A stretch of 64,000 bases of DNA from CAZXEU01 sp965207385 (GTDB lineage: Bacteria; Bacteroidota; Rhodothermia; Rhodothermales; Bin80): NCBI GenBank assembly GCA_965207385.1, contig CBDBLZ010000018.1:62001-126000 (forward strand). The letters run 5' to 3'. The notes below the pieces were generated by a model, which was given only the letters and a program-made list of their open reading frames with translations, was not told the origin of the DNA and did not search any database. Positions 34,881 to 43,202 of the stretch are shown one piece after another. Both the position numbers and the translations under genes were made by a program. Numbering within the stretch: position 1 is the stretch's first letter; each line of letters starts with the position of its first letter.

Positions 34881-35633
34881 TCAGGAATGCACGGGATGGC
34901 CAATGTGGTATTCGTTTGCCTTGACAAATGCCCGGAGAATGCGATCGTCACTCAGGTGCAAATCTTCTATGGATCCCACCCAGTGCAGGCGGGAAGCATG
35001 CAAAAAGGCTACGCGGTCGGCGATGCTCAGCACGGAATGCATGTCGTGTGTCACCACGATGCTCGTGATATCCAGCTGGTCGGCCAGCCCGCGGATCAGG
35101 TCGTTGATGGTGGTGGATGTTTCCGGGTCCAGGCCGCTGGTCGGCTCATCGTAGATGATATAGCGGGGCCTGAGCGCAATGGCGCGGGCCAGGGCCACGC
35201 GCTTGCGCATGCCGCCCGAAAGCTCGGAAGGCCGTTTGCTGCCGACATCCCGGAGCTGCACGACGTCCAGGCACTCCTGAACCTCGCGGCGGATTTCATC
35301 CTCGGTCTTGTCCGTGAAGATGCGAAGCGGAAATGCCACGTTGTCGAAGGCATCCATCGAGTCGAATAGCGCTCCTCCCTGAAATAGCACACCAAACTGG
35401 CGGCGAACCCGTCGAAGTTCCGTATAGGAAATGGCATTGATGTCGGTGCCGTCTACCAGGACGCGGCCCGCATCCGGCCTCAGGAGGCCTATGATGTGCT
35501 TCATCAGCACACTCTTGCCCGATCCGCTGCGGCCGATGATGGCAAGGGTCTCGCCTTCCAGTATGGAAAGAGAAACATCCTGCAGCACCGCTGCGGTGCC
35601 GAAGGCTTTGCTCAGGTTTTCGATTCGAATCAT
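34881..35633 (-). CDS. mlaF: ABC transporter ATP-binding protein MlaF
   Basis: The 250-residue ATPase energises lipid transport with MlaE and MlaD. Motifs: Walker A GRSGSGKSVLMKHI, Q-loop VLFQGGALFDSM, signature LSGGMRKRVALARA, Walker B IIYDEPTSGLDP and H-loop VVTHDMHSV. QGGALFDS and the C-terminal region are characteristic of the Mla family. ATG 35633 was chosen because the conserved domain starts immediately; the frame opens earlier at 35780 inside mlaE. It overlaps neither neighbour: 20 bases to mlaE, 12 to mlaD. Confidence 0.96.
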   Translation of the reverse strand: MIRIENLSKAFGTAAVLQDVSLSILEGETLAIIGRSGSGKSVLMKHIIGLLRPDAGRVLVDGTDINAISYTELRRVRRQFGVLFQGGALFDSMDAFDNVAFPLRIFTDKTEDEIRREVQECLDVVQLRDVGSKRPSELSGGMRKRVALARAIALRPRYIIYDEPTSGLDPETSTTINDLIRGLADQLDITSIVVTHDMHSVLSIADRVAFLHASRLHWVGSIEDLHLSDDRILRAFVKANEYHIGHPVHS

Positions 35634-35653
35634 GTAGCGTTTGCCGCCTGCCT

Positions 35654-36418
35654 TTACAGCAGCAGCACGGCGAGGACCAGGTCGGCCAGGAGAATGTAGA
35701 CGCAGCTGGTCACGGCCGCGGATGTCGTGCTGCGTCCTACGCCCTCGGCTCCGCCCTCGGTGTAATATCCCATGTAGCAAGAAATGGACGTGATCACGAA
35801 ACCGAAGACCAGGGACTTGATCAGGCCGAAGTACGGTCCGAACGGCAGATAGTGATCTCGCGCGCCCTGCAAGAACTCGCCAATGGGCACGACGCCCGTG
35901 AGTTCGGCTGCGCCAAGCCCGCCGCAGACACCCACGACGACAGCACCGATGTACAGGATGGGGAACATGATTATGCCGGCCAAAACCCGGGGCACGATCA
36001 GATAGCCCACTGAATTGAGGCCCATGGCCTCAAGTGCGTCAATTTGCTCGGTAACGCGCATCGTGCCGAGTTCGGCGGCGATGCGGGCGCCCACACGTCC
36101 GGCGAGAATGAAGGCCGTTACCACGGCGCCCAGTTCCAGGACGAGCGAGGGTACTACCACCGCCCCGATAATGGCCGCCGGTATGAGGGGAGAAACCAGT
36201 TGGTATGCCGTCTGAACGGTGGTAACCGCGCCGGAGAAGGCCGCCGCGAGTGCCACAATCGGGAGGGACTCGATCCCGATGCGCACCATCTGGACGAACA
36301 GGTTCTTGCGGTAGATGCCGAAATGTCCCAGCGAGCTGAACGCCTTGGACAACAGAAGAGCGAAGCGGCCCAGGCTGTAGAACGGCTGCGTAAGCTGCAG
36401 CTGGGGCAAGGCCAACAT
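35654..36418 (-). CDS. mlaE: MlaE family ABC transporter permease
   Basis: The 254-residue inner-membrane permease has the MlaE pattern: amphipathic N-terminus, VQMVRIGIESLPIVALAAAFSGAVTTVQTAYQL, LVLELGAVVTAFILAGRVGARIAAELGTMRVTEQIDALEAMG (the coupling EIDALEAMG motif), RVLAGIIMFPILY, and GVGRSTTSAAVTSCV near the C-terminus. About five membrane segments are visible. It is the first gene in the mlaE, mlaF, mlaD, HD, DUF445 operon and is divergent from radA, 105 bases apart. Confidence 0.96.
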   Translation of the reverse strand: MLALPQLQLTQPFYSLGRFALLLSKAFSSLGHFGIYRKNLFVQMVRIGIESLPIVALAAAFSGAVTTVQTAYQLVSPLIPAAIIGAVVVPSLVLELGAVVTAFILAGRVGARIAAELGTMRVTEQIDALEAMGLNSVGYLIVPRVLAGIIMFPILYIGAVVVGVCGGLGAAELTGVVPIGEFLQGARDHYLPFGPYFGLIKSLVFGFVITSISCYMGYYTEGGAEGVGRSTTSAAVTSCVYILLADLVLAVLLL

Positions 36419-36487
36419 ACGTGGGCAGGTCTGTCGTAGAAGCGCTGTTAATGACCGTGCAACACGCTTGTTTCTTGCCCGGAAGTG

Positions 36488-36507
36488 TGTGACGGTACGC
36501 CGTCACA
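36488..36507. promoter_or_regulatory. 8-bp inverted repeat between mlaE and radA
   Basis: The dyad TGTGACGG-TACG-CCGTCACA is perfect over eight base pairs, with a four-base spacer. It lies in the 105-base divergent gap, ending 16 bases before the radA ATG (36524) and just upstream of a GAGG-like Shine-Dalgarno at 36512-36515. It could be an operator for a dimeric regulator or an RNA hairpin in the radA leader. I have no family match. Confidence 0.45.
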
Positions 36508-36523
36508 GGCCGAGGCGTATACT

Positions 36524-37885
36524 ATGCTCAGACGGCCTAATGCCATGCCCCGGATCAGGACCCGATTTGTTTGCCAGGAATGTGGCTTTTATGCCCAGAA
36601 ATGGCTGGGTCGATGCCCGGGATGCGGCATTTGGGAATCGTTCCTGGAGGAAGTGGAATCGGAGCCGCCGCCTGCAGGTGTGACCGTGGCTGCGCCACGT
36701 CCGCTGGACAGCGTTGACGCGGAAGATGACCCGCGCATCGTCTCCCGCCTGCAGGAATTTGACCGCGTAATGGGAGGCGGAATTGTGCGCGGATCCACTA
36801 CGCTAGTAGCTGGAGATCCCGGTATCGGCAAGAGCACGCTCATGTCGGAGCTCGGCAGGCTCTTGGACCCTCTCCGGGTTCTCTATGTCACGGGGGAGGA
36901 ATCGGTCCGCCAGGTTCGAATGCGGGCGGATCGGGTGGGGGGCGCCACATCCAATGTGCTGCTGTTTGCCGAGACGAACGTTGAAGCTGTAGCGGAGGCG
37001 GCGTCAGAGGCCCGGCCAGATGTGGTCGTAGTGGATTCCATTCAGACCGTATTTCGGCCGGAGCTGGACAGTGCCCCGGGCAGCGTCAGCCAGATTCGGG
37101 AAAGTGCGGCTTTCCTGCTTCGCCTGGCAAGGCGGCTCGAAGCAGCCACGTTTCTGGTAGGTCATGTCACGCGCACGGGCTCCATCGCGGGGCCGCGCGT
37201 TCTGGAGCACCTGGTGGACACGGTGCTGTATTTCGAAGGGGACCGCCACCACGGATACCGCATACTGCGTGCCGTAAAGAACCGATTCGGTTCAACCAAC
37301 GAAATCGGCGTCTTTGAAATGGGGCCCATGGGGCTGACGGAAGTCGCCAATCCAAGTGAGGTGTTTCTGGCCGAGCGCCGGTCGGACTCCAGCGGATCCA
37401 GCGTGGCATCCATAATGGAAGGCACGCGGCCCGTGCTCGTGGAGGTGCAGGCACTGGTTACGGAATCCTCCTATGGTACGCCGCAGCGAACCACGAGCGG
37501 ATTTGACCTGAGACGTCTCCAGTTGCTGTTGGCGGTCCTTGAGAAGCGGGAGGGACTCGGATTCTCGGGACACGACGTATTTCTCAACGTGGCAGGGGGC
37601 ATGCGCGTAGACGAACCGGCCGCCGACCTGGCGGTAGCCGTGGCCCTGACCTCTTCCCTTCGCGACGTGCCGGCAGAGCCATGCGGTGTCGTGGTCGGCG
37701 AGGTCGGCCTTGGCGGCGAAGTGCGAAGCGTAAGCAGGCTGGATACCCGGCTTCGCGAGGCTGCCAAGCTCGGCTTTTCCAGGTCCGTTGCGCCGGCGGC
37801 CAACCTGTCGGGAGATTTCTCCGTAGAAGGTCTTGACATCGTGGGCGTGGATCATCTGGGAGAAGCCCTGGATGTCCTGCTCTGA
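36524..37885 (+). CDS. radA: DNA repair protein RadA
   Basis: The 453-residue protein is a bacterial RadA/Sms branch-migration factor. It has a four-cysteine zinc finger (FVCQECGFYAQKW and CPGCGIWESF), a RecA-like core with Walker A AGDPGIGKSTLMSELG, Walker B VVVDSIQTV, the RadA-specific KNRFG motif (VKNRFGSTNEIGVFEM), and a Lon-like C-terminal domain (LGFSGHDVFLNVAGGMRV, ADLAVAVALTSS). Start ATG 36524 is preceded by a GAGG motif; ATG 36545 is the alternative. It works with RecA in recombination. Confidence 0.96.
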   Translation: MLRRPNAMPRIRTRFVCQECGFYAQKWLGRCPGCGIWESFLEEVESEPPPAGVTVAAPRPLDSVDAEDDPRIVSRLQEFDRVMGGGIVRGSTTLVAGDPGIGKSTLMSELGRLLDPLRVLYVTGEESVRQVRMRADRVGGATSNVLLFAETNVEAVAEAASEARPDVVVVDSIQTVFRPELDSAPGSVSQIRESAAFLLRLARRLEAATFLVGHVTRTGSIAGPRVLEHLVDTVLYFEGDRHHGYRILRAVKNRFGSTNEIGVFEMGPMGLTEVANPSEVFLAERRSDSSGSSVASIMEGTRPVLVEVQALVTESSYGTPQRTTSGFDLRRLQLLLAVLEKREGLGFSGHDVFLNVAGGMRVDEPAADLAVAVALTSSLRDVPAEPCGVVVGEVGLGGEVRSVSRLDTRLREAAKLGFSRSVAPAANLSGDFSVEGLDIVGVDHLGEALDVLL

Positions 37886-37927
37886 CCTGGCCCGGACAAT
37901 AATGCACGACCCGGGCACGTTGTAACT

Positions 37928-38551
37928 GTGTTTCCTAGCTGGCGCTTGATGCAGGAGCCGGACGATCACCTTGTACAGCAATACCTTGACCGGGGGGACC
38001 AGGATGCGTTCCGGCGACTGGTAGAGCGGCATCAGGAACCCGTTTACAGTTTTCTGCTCGGCATGGTACGTGACCGCGACGTGGCGGACGATCTGTTCCA
38101 GGACACCTTTGTCCGCGTTCTCGATGCCCTGGGGCGCAGGCGCGGCTCGTATGCGCAACAGGGAAGGTTTCCGGCATGGGTAATGCGGATAGCGCGCAAC
38201 GCTACACTGGACTATTTTCGAAGCCGCAGCAAGTGGCACGATACGTCGGGCTCCGACGGCTTCTGGGACCGATTGAGTTCGGAGGCGCCTGCGCCGGATG
38301 AAGTTCTGGTGGCCAAGGAGCGACGTGCGTGGCTTGATCTGTGCATCGCTCGCCTGCCCGCGGAGCAGCGGGAGGTTCTTGTGCTCAGGCAGGACTCAGA
38401 GCTGACGTTTCGGGAGATTGCCGAACTGACCAATGTTTCGATCAATACTGCTCTCGGGCGCATGCGCTACGCGCTGCTTAACCTGCGGCGGATGACCGAG
38501 CAGAGATCAGTCTCAAAAAAAAAGCGGAGCGCTAAGGCCGCGGTGGCATAA
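37928..38551 (+). CDS. RNA polymerase ECF sigma factor (operon with coiled-coil exported proteins)
   Basis: The 207-residue sigma factor shows region 2 (AFRRLVERHQEPVYSFLLGMV, DLFQDTFVRV, GRFPAWVMRIARNATLDYFR) and region 4 (LPAEQREVLVLRQDSELTFREIAELTNVS, GRMRYALLNLRR). The tail is basic and Ser/Lys-rich. ATG at about 37958 (MQEPDDHLV) is an alternative start closer to the conserved core. Its stop overlaps the start of the next gene (TAATGA), so it is coupled to the likely anti-sigma factor. Confidence 0.93.
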   Translation: MFPSWRLMQEPDDHLVQQYLDRGDQDAFRRLVERHQEPVYSFLLGMVRDRDVADDLFQDTFVRVLDALGRRRGSYAQQGRFPAWVMRIARNATLDYFRSRSKWHDTSGSDGFWDRLSSEAPAPDEVLVAKERRAWLDLCIARLPAEQREVLVLRQDSELTFREIAELTNVSINTALGRMRYALLNLRRMTEQRSVSKKKRSAKAAVA

Positions 38552-39075
38552 TGACGAGTAAACCGGAAAAGGAAGCACGGCTGGAGCTTCTGCGTCATTT
38601 GTATGGCGAATTGAAAGACGAAGGCGAGCTTCGAGCGCTGCTGGAGAACGAGGAGGCAGTGGCTGAATACGTGGCGCTAAGCGAATCGAAGCGCGCACTG
38701 GATCTTTGGCGAGGGCCCTCCAGGCCGGATCCGGGCGTCGTGGATCGCATCGTGGCCGCAGCCTCCAGAAGGCGTCTCCGCGTGGTATGGCGCCGGACAA
38801 CCTATGCGGCGATTGCCGCGGCGGCGGTCATTGGCGGGATTTTGTCAGTTAATACAATGCGCCAGGACAGCACACAGGCTCCTCTTGCCGGCAGCGATGC
38901 CCAGGAGGAGCTCTCCTGGGACGAGGCCGGAAGCCTGATTGACATTCACAGCCGCATCAGCGCCCTGAACGCGCGAAGCTCCACCCAGCTGTGGGATGCG
39001 GCAGATGTCATGTCACTGGACTCGCTTCCCGCCACCAGTACCCTGAACGGATTATCGACGGCAAACTCAAGGTAA
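38551..39075 (+). CDS. small membrane protein, probable anti-sigma factor
   Basis: The 174-residue protein has a charged N-terminal cytoplasmic part (about 1-80), one membrane helix at about 86-103 (TTYAAIAAAAVIGGILSV) and a short periplasmic tail (about 104-174, acidic and Ser-rich). It shows no clear ZAS zinc motif. The coupling to an ECF sigma gene (start in the stop codon overlap) and the single-helix topology make an anti-sigma role likely by context, which is inference. The next gene begins two bases after its stop. Confidence 0.8.
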   Translation: MTSKPEKEARLELLRHLYGELKDEGELRALLENEEAVAEYVALSESKRALDLWRGPSRPDPGVVDRIVAAASRRRLRVVWRRTTYAAIAAAAVIGGILSVNTMRQDSTQAPLAGSDAQEELSWDEAGSLIDIHSRISALNARSSTQLWDAADVMSLDSLPATSTLNGLSTANSR

Positions 39076-39076
39076 A

Positions 39077-39952
39077 ATGGCAAGAACGCTCCTACCCCTC
39101 GCCGGCATGCTCTGCGCCGTGCTGCTGGCGATGCTGCTGCTTCCGCACTACGCGCAGGCGCAGAAAACCAATGTTGTGATCGAAAACGGTGTCGTGCGCG
39201 TTAACGGCAAAGTTGTACCTCGGGCAGAGTGGCCGGAAGGGCTGATACTCAATGGTGTCAGGGTTCGAATTAGTCTTTCCGGCTCGCGAAGCACAGGTGT
39301 ATTTTCAGGCTCGGACGGCAAGAAATTCAAGGTGGAGGGGGGCATAATTAGGCCGTTCACGGAGAAGGAGTACCGGGAATACAGCGCTAAGCTTCAGGAG
39401 CGCAGCGCCGAATTGCAGGAGCGCAGCGCCGAATTGCAGGAGCGCAGCGCCAGGCTGCGGGAACAGAGTAATCGGTTGGTTCTGCAGAGCATGGAATTAC
39501 TGAATCTCTCCGGGGACAAGGTGCAGATCGTCTCGCGCCCTCCGATGCCCCGCCCGCCAATGCCTCCCGAGCAGAGTGCTCGGGAGGCAGCGATACAGGA
39601 AGCTCACGCCACCTATCATGCCATTCTGGGCACATATTTCGAGTCCGTGGAACAGGAGAACCGACAGCTTTATCAGCGTCTGCTGGAGGAGTGGGGAATG
39701 GAGAACGAGACGGTTCAGCTGGCCTTTGAGATTAGGCGCTTGCCCGAAGGAGACCGGCGCGAAGACGGGCTGCGCCGATTGAGAGAGCTTCTAGATGAGG
39801 CCTTTGAGCTGAAGCAGGAGAATCGAAGACGCGAAGTGTCCCAGCTGGAAAGTGAGCTGGAGGCACTTCGGGCGCGCCTTGAAGAGCGGGAGCGCCAGCG
39901 GGAAAGGCTGATCGAAGCCCGGATTCGCGAGCTCCTGGAGGAAACACAATAA
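39077..39952 (+). CDS. exported coiled-coil protein with heptad tandem repeat (copy 1)
   Basis: The 291-residue protein has a signal peptide (about 1-29), a short beta-like segment (about 30-95) and then long helices. From about residue 105 a seven-residue unit LQERSAE is repeated nearly three times, encoded by a 21-base tandem repeat; the remaining helical part (about 200-290) ends in LRELLDEAFELKQENRRRE. The C-terminal 70 residues align with the next gene, so the two are paralogs. A 29-base perfect hairpin lies within the coding region (39561-39589). Function is unknown; envelope stress or periplasmic scaffolding would fit the sigma operon. Confidence 0.85.
   Translation: MARTLLPLAGMLCAVLLAMLLLPHYAQAQKTNVVIENGVVRVNGKVVPRAEWPEGLILNGVRVRISLSGSRSTGVFSGSDGKKFKVEGGIIRPFTEKEYREYSAKLQERSAELQERSAELQERSARLREQSNRLVLQSMELLNLSGDKVQIVSRPPMPRPPMPPEQSAREAAIQEAHATYHAILGTYFESVEQENRQLYQRLLEEWGMENETVQLAFEIRRLPEGDRREDGLRRLRELLDEAFELKQENRRREVSQLESELEALRARLEERERQRERLIEARIRELLEETQ
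39390..39456 (+). repeat. 21-bp tandem repeat encoding LQERSAE heptads
   Basis: About three copies of a 21-base unit (cttcaggagcgcagcgccga-like, variants in the first base) encode heptads LQERSAE/LQERSAR inside the coiled-coil gene. Near-identical copies at base level suggest recent slippage or expansion rather than an old conserved helix. Confidence 0.75.
39561..39589 (+). other. perfect 13-bp inverted repeat with 3-base loop inside a coding region
   Basis: The arms tgcctcccgagca and tgctcgggaggca are exact reverse complements with loop gag. In the mRNA this would be a stable GC-rich stem. It encodes PPEQSAREA of the coiled-coil protein. No U-run follows, so it is not a classic terminator; it could stall ribosomes, act as an RNase boundary or be a protein-level coincidence. 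Confidence 0.75.
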
Positions 39953-39964
39953 ACCACCAAATCA

Positions 39965-40612
39965 ATGAAAGCACTCTACACAACGCTCGGCTTAGCCATT
40001 GCCGCACTGGTGGCCGCCCCTGCCGGTGCGCAGGACGAACGTGCAGTTGATACGCTGGTCGTTGAGCACAGCGGCCAGACCATCGTTATCCTCGGCGAGG
40101 ACGGCGAACGGATCAGAATCCTTGCGGAAAAGGACAAGGAGGGTGGCTACTCCGCTTGGATTGAAGAGGGTGACGACAAGGGCATAATTCGCCGGAGACT
40201 GCGCACCCTGACACATCCCCGAGGTTCAGTGGGCGCCATCGAGGTTGAGAATATTGAGCTCATGGCGGAGGATTTGGCCGCCTCGCTGCGCGGCAAGAGC
40301 AGAATCCTTGCACTTGGGGCGGCCAGGCACAACAGTGAGCTGGCCAATCAGGAAGCTGCGGCGCGGAGCCTGGCGATGAAAGCAAAGCTGGCCGATGGGG
40401 ACGAGAAGGAGGCCCTGACTGCGGAGCTGCGCGAGGCGTTGGAGGAGATTTTTGCTCTAAAGCAGGAGCTGCGCCAGGAAGAGATGGAAAAACTTCGCGA
40501 AAAGCTGGCCGAGTCGGAGCAAGAACTCGCAGAGCGGGCGGAGGTCAGAGAGGAAATCATCGAGCGCAGGTTGAGCGAGCTACTGGGGAGCCGCTCGAAA
40601 TACGACTGGTAG
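39965..40612 (+). CDS. exported coiled-coil protein (copy 2)
   Basis: The 215-residue protein has a signal peptide (about 1-22), a small beta-rich region (about 30-95: TLVVEHSGQTIVILGEDGERIRIL), and a helical C-terminal part (about 110-210) that aligns with the end of the preceding gene (ALEEIFALKQELRQEEMEKLREKLAE versus LDEAFELKQENRRREVSQLE). It starts 12 bases after that gene. The pair is the likely regulated output of the sigma operon or a target of it. No enzymatic motif is seen. Confidence 0.85.
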   Translation: MKALYTTLGLAIAALVAAPAGAQDERAVDTLVVEHSGQTIVILGEDGERIRILAEKDKEGGYSAWIEEGDDKGIIRRRLRTLTHPRGSVGAIEVENIELMAEDLAASLRGKSRILALGAARHNSELANQEAAARSLAMKAKLADGDEKEALTAELREALEEIFALKQELRQEEMEKLREKLAESEQELAERAEVREEIIERRLSELLGSRSKYDW

Positions 40613-40650
40613 GGCGCTATATTCCGGCGTAAAGATCACGCCGGAATTCG

Positions 40651-41178
40651 ATGGATCCTTGTGGTGAGCTGCTGCGCAGCCTTAGAACGATACCGGATTT
40701 CCCGAAATCCGGCATTGATTTCAAGGACATTACGCCACTCCTGAGCGATGCCGCTCTATTGGACAAGGCTGCGGCAGCACTACACTCTCCGTGGGGCGGA
40801 TCTGGAGTTACCCGCGTCGTGGGCGTCGAAGCCCGTGGCTTCATACTGGGAGCGGCCCTGGCCCGGAGTCTTGAGGCGGGATTCGTTCCGCTGCGCAAGG
40901 AAGGCAAGCTGCCCGCTCGGACCCTAGGTTTGACCTATGACCTGGAGTATGGATCGGATACGCTGGAAATGCACGCCGATGCGCTGACGACAGAGGACAG
41001 GGTGCTGATTCACGACGATGTGCTGGCGACCGGGGGAACGGCAGCTGCCAGTCACGACCTTGTTCTTCAGTCAGGTGCGCAAGTCATCGGTTATTCGTTC
41101 CTGCTGGAGATCGCTGCCTTGGACGGCCGTTTGAGACTTCCGGCAAACGTGCCCGTGCATTGTTTGCTCAAGGTCTAG
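40651..41178 (+). CDS. apt: adenine phosphoribosyltransferase
   Basis: The 175-residue enzyme converts adenine and PRPP to AMP. It has LRTIPDFPKSGIDFKDITPLL, the base-binding GVEARGFILGAALA, and the PRPP loop VLIHDDVLATGGTAAA. Length and motif order match APT. The ATG at 40651 follows the coiled-coil gene by 38 bases, so it may be read through from the sigma operon, though it probably also has its own promoter. A long noncoding stretch follows. Confidence 0.95.
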   Translation: MDPCGELLRSLRTIPDFPKSGIDFKDITPLLSDAALLDKAAAALHSPWGGSGVTRVVGVEARGFILGAALARSLEAGFVPLRKEGKLPARTLGLTYDLEYGSDTLEMHADALTTEDRVLIHDDVLATGGTAAASHDLVLQSGAQVIGYSFLLEIAALDGRLRLPANVPVHCLLKV

Positions 41179-41978
41179 GTCGCATCTTAAGTCAGGGAAA
41201 CGGAAGCAGGGATCCACGGTGCGTAACTGTATAGAAGACAGCGATTTACGTACTTGCGCGAGCAAATGGACCAAGTTTACTCGCTGTGAACCGGAGGCGC
41301 TGCCTTTTGCCGGACTGGCGTGGCGCAGGGTAGTCGGAGAGTATGGTGGCGAATGCATGTCGTCCGACGCACGTGCCATTCTTTTGCGATAGATCAGGGG
41401 TCTCCGTACGACATTGTCCAGGGTAGAGCGGACCCGAGGTCATATTGTCCTGCGTGCCAAAGCGCGCTGACGGCTACCGCACGAGTGCCCTGCTGCCTAG
41501 TGCCAAATCCCGCACCAATCGGCACGGCCAAAGATTCCACAACCCGAACTTACCTGGACTGATGCATTGCGCTAGTCACTTGTGGGTTAACGGCCGTTGT
41601 CGGATGAAGTCTATCTCTACACTCCGCGACGGGACTGGATCTTGCTCCTGCATCGAAACGCGGGCAATGCCGAATTCCACGGCTGAATTCGGTTCGCGGA
41701 ATTCATCACGAGGATAACTAACTGCCTTTGGGTTAGGCGAAAGGTTTTCGCTCGCAGGAAAAAGCTCCTTTGGCTTGATTTCATTCCGGGTCAGGGGGTT
41801 CGAAGAACGGCCGTTTTCTTGAATCACAGCCCTTGGCTCACTACAAGCGTCACATCACGTTTCCGCGGCCGCTTGGACGGACGGGTGGCCCGGTAGATAC
41901 ATGACCTGATCAAAGGATACTGTGCGGGACAGAATCCCTCGATTTCGCCCACAAAAGACGCGCGCGCCCCTCGCCCTG
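41179..41978. other. 800-base gap with several hairpins, no supported gene
   Basis: The only frames are short and unrecognisable. The lower-GC sequence contains exact inverted repeats: ccgaattc/gaattcgg (41670-41692) and gcgaaa/tttcgc (41737-41751). A structured RNA or a decayed gene are both possible; I cannot assign either. Confidence 0.35.
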
Positions 41979-43202
41979 CTAGTCTGGCCCCAATTCAAAA
42001 TCGGCCTCCAAGATCACCACCTGCGGAAATGGGGATTCACTTACCGCATAAAGGCGGTCTCCTTGCACCGCGTAGATTGGGGGGAACATGTCTCCAACGT
42101 ATGTACCGTTTCCGGACTGCAACGAAAAGACATACGTGCTCAAACGGTCATGTGGCAGCCGCGCCTGTCTGCTCTCCGGTGTGATGCGCTTGATCTGGAC
42201 GAGCACATGACCGGCTGACGCTGCAACTGCGTTCTCAACAACATCGAAGGCTTCCCCGGTACCCTCATACCTGATCTCTGAAGCGCCATAGGAAACGACG
42301 CGGGAGCGATTGAAATCGGTCAGCATGGACATCCACCGGCTTTCTCCCGCCTGTGAGAAACTGTAAATCACGGGAAGCCAGCCGAACATGTACGCCAGAC
42401 TACCGCCATCTTTGCTGCAGGCAAGCGGACCGTATGACAATCCTTGCCTGAACAGGGGAACGTCGGACTTGTACAGCTCACCAAAGGATCTTACGTGGTT
42501 GCCGTTTATCGTCAACACATGGACGTAGCGATCCCCCTGCTCCTGCCACGCACCTGCGAGCAAGAGCCGACCATTTGTGACGCACATGTCTTTAGGGGAA
42601 AAGCCTAGCGCGATCGTCGATTCAAGAGAACTGGTCCCGGCATTCAAAGCGAAGACACTTATTCGAAGCTTGCCATCCGCTACAAAGAGGAGGCCGTGGT
42701 TATCTGTTCCAATCGCCTCCGGGAATTCGAATTCCCCGGGCCCCGCGCCAGGCTGGCCTATGGACTGAATGAAGCCTCCATCACTGCCATACATGAACAC
42801 CGACTTGTGCTGGTAGTCCAGCACGAAAATGTCGCCACCTTCGTTCGCGGCCACATCCACTATGTTGCCGAACATTTCATGGAGCTCCCCGTCACGTACG
42901 CCGATTCTCAGTACCTCCTCGGTGCCGGATAGCCATTGGACCGCTTTCCGCAGGTTGACGTCGTCAGTCATGACAACTTCCCGGTCCACATAACTCGCCA
43001 GTTCAGTCTGGGGTGGAATGTTTTCCTCCGTGGGGTGGCGGACCTGTTGCAATGACGTGCTGATTCGGCTTGCCGCCTCGGAATTCGTTGCGGCGAGCGA
43101 TGTAATCGGCATGGCGAGGCACGCGCCAATAACGATGACGGCAAGTTGGTCCCGGCACAGAAAGAATGCGAACGATAGTCGCGAGCGTGCGCATGGGGTC
43201 AC
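41979..43202 (-). CDS. 6-bladed beta-propeller (NHL-like) exported protein (copy 1)
   Basis: From GTG 43202 the product is 407 residues with a signal-like segment (about 12-38, LAVIVIGACLAMPITSLAA) and a propeller domain (about 75-400). Blade motifs include IVDVAANEGGDIFVLDYQHKSV, GSDGGFIQSIGQPGAGPGEFEFPEAIG and GLLFVADGKLRISVFA, the G-x-G-P-G-E-F motif of NHL/six-bladed Bacteroidota propellers. The frame is open to 43295, with a non-signal 31-residue extension. It may bind protein or polysaccharide partners at the cell surface; its function is unknown. A relative lies at 44001-45215. Confidence 0.8.
   Translation of the reverse strand: MTPCARSRLSFAFFLCRDQLAVIVIGACLAMPITSLAATNSEAASRISTSLQQVRHPTEENIPPQTELASYVDREVVMTDDVNLRKAVQWLSGTEEVLRIGVRDGELHEMFGNIVDVAANEGGDIFVLDYQHKSVFMYGSDGGFIQSIGQPGAGPGEFEFPEAIGTDNHGLLFVADGKLRISVFALNAGTSSLESTIALGFSPKDMCVTNGRLLLAGAWQEQGDRYVHVLTINGNHVRSFGELYKSDVPLFRQGLSYGPLACSKDGGSLAYMFGWLPVIYSFSQAGESRWMSMLTDFNRSRVVSYGASEIRYEGTGEAFDVVENAVAASAGHVLVQIKRITPESRQARLPHDRLSTYVFSLQSGNGTYVGDMFPPIYAVQGDRLYAVSESPFPQVVILEADFELGPD

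Noticed and set aside
33915..35369. A long plus-strand frame through the mlaD/mlaF region
   Set aside because: It mirrors the mla genes, whose ABC and MCE motifs are unmistakable on the other strand.
42721..42736. A 16-base perfect palindrome (gggaattcgaattccc) in propeller copy 1
   Set aside because: It is explained by the coding of E-F-E-F-P residues and has no conserved counterpart in the second copy.
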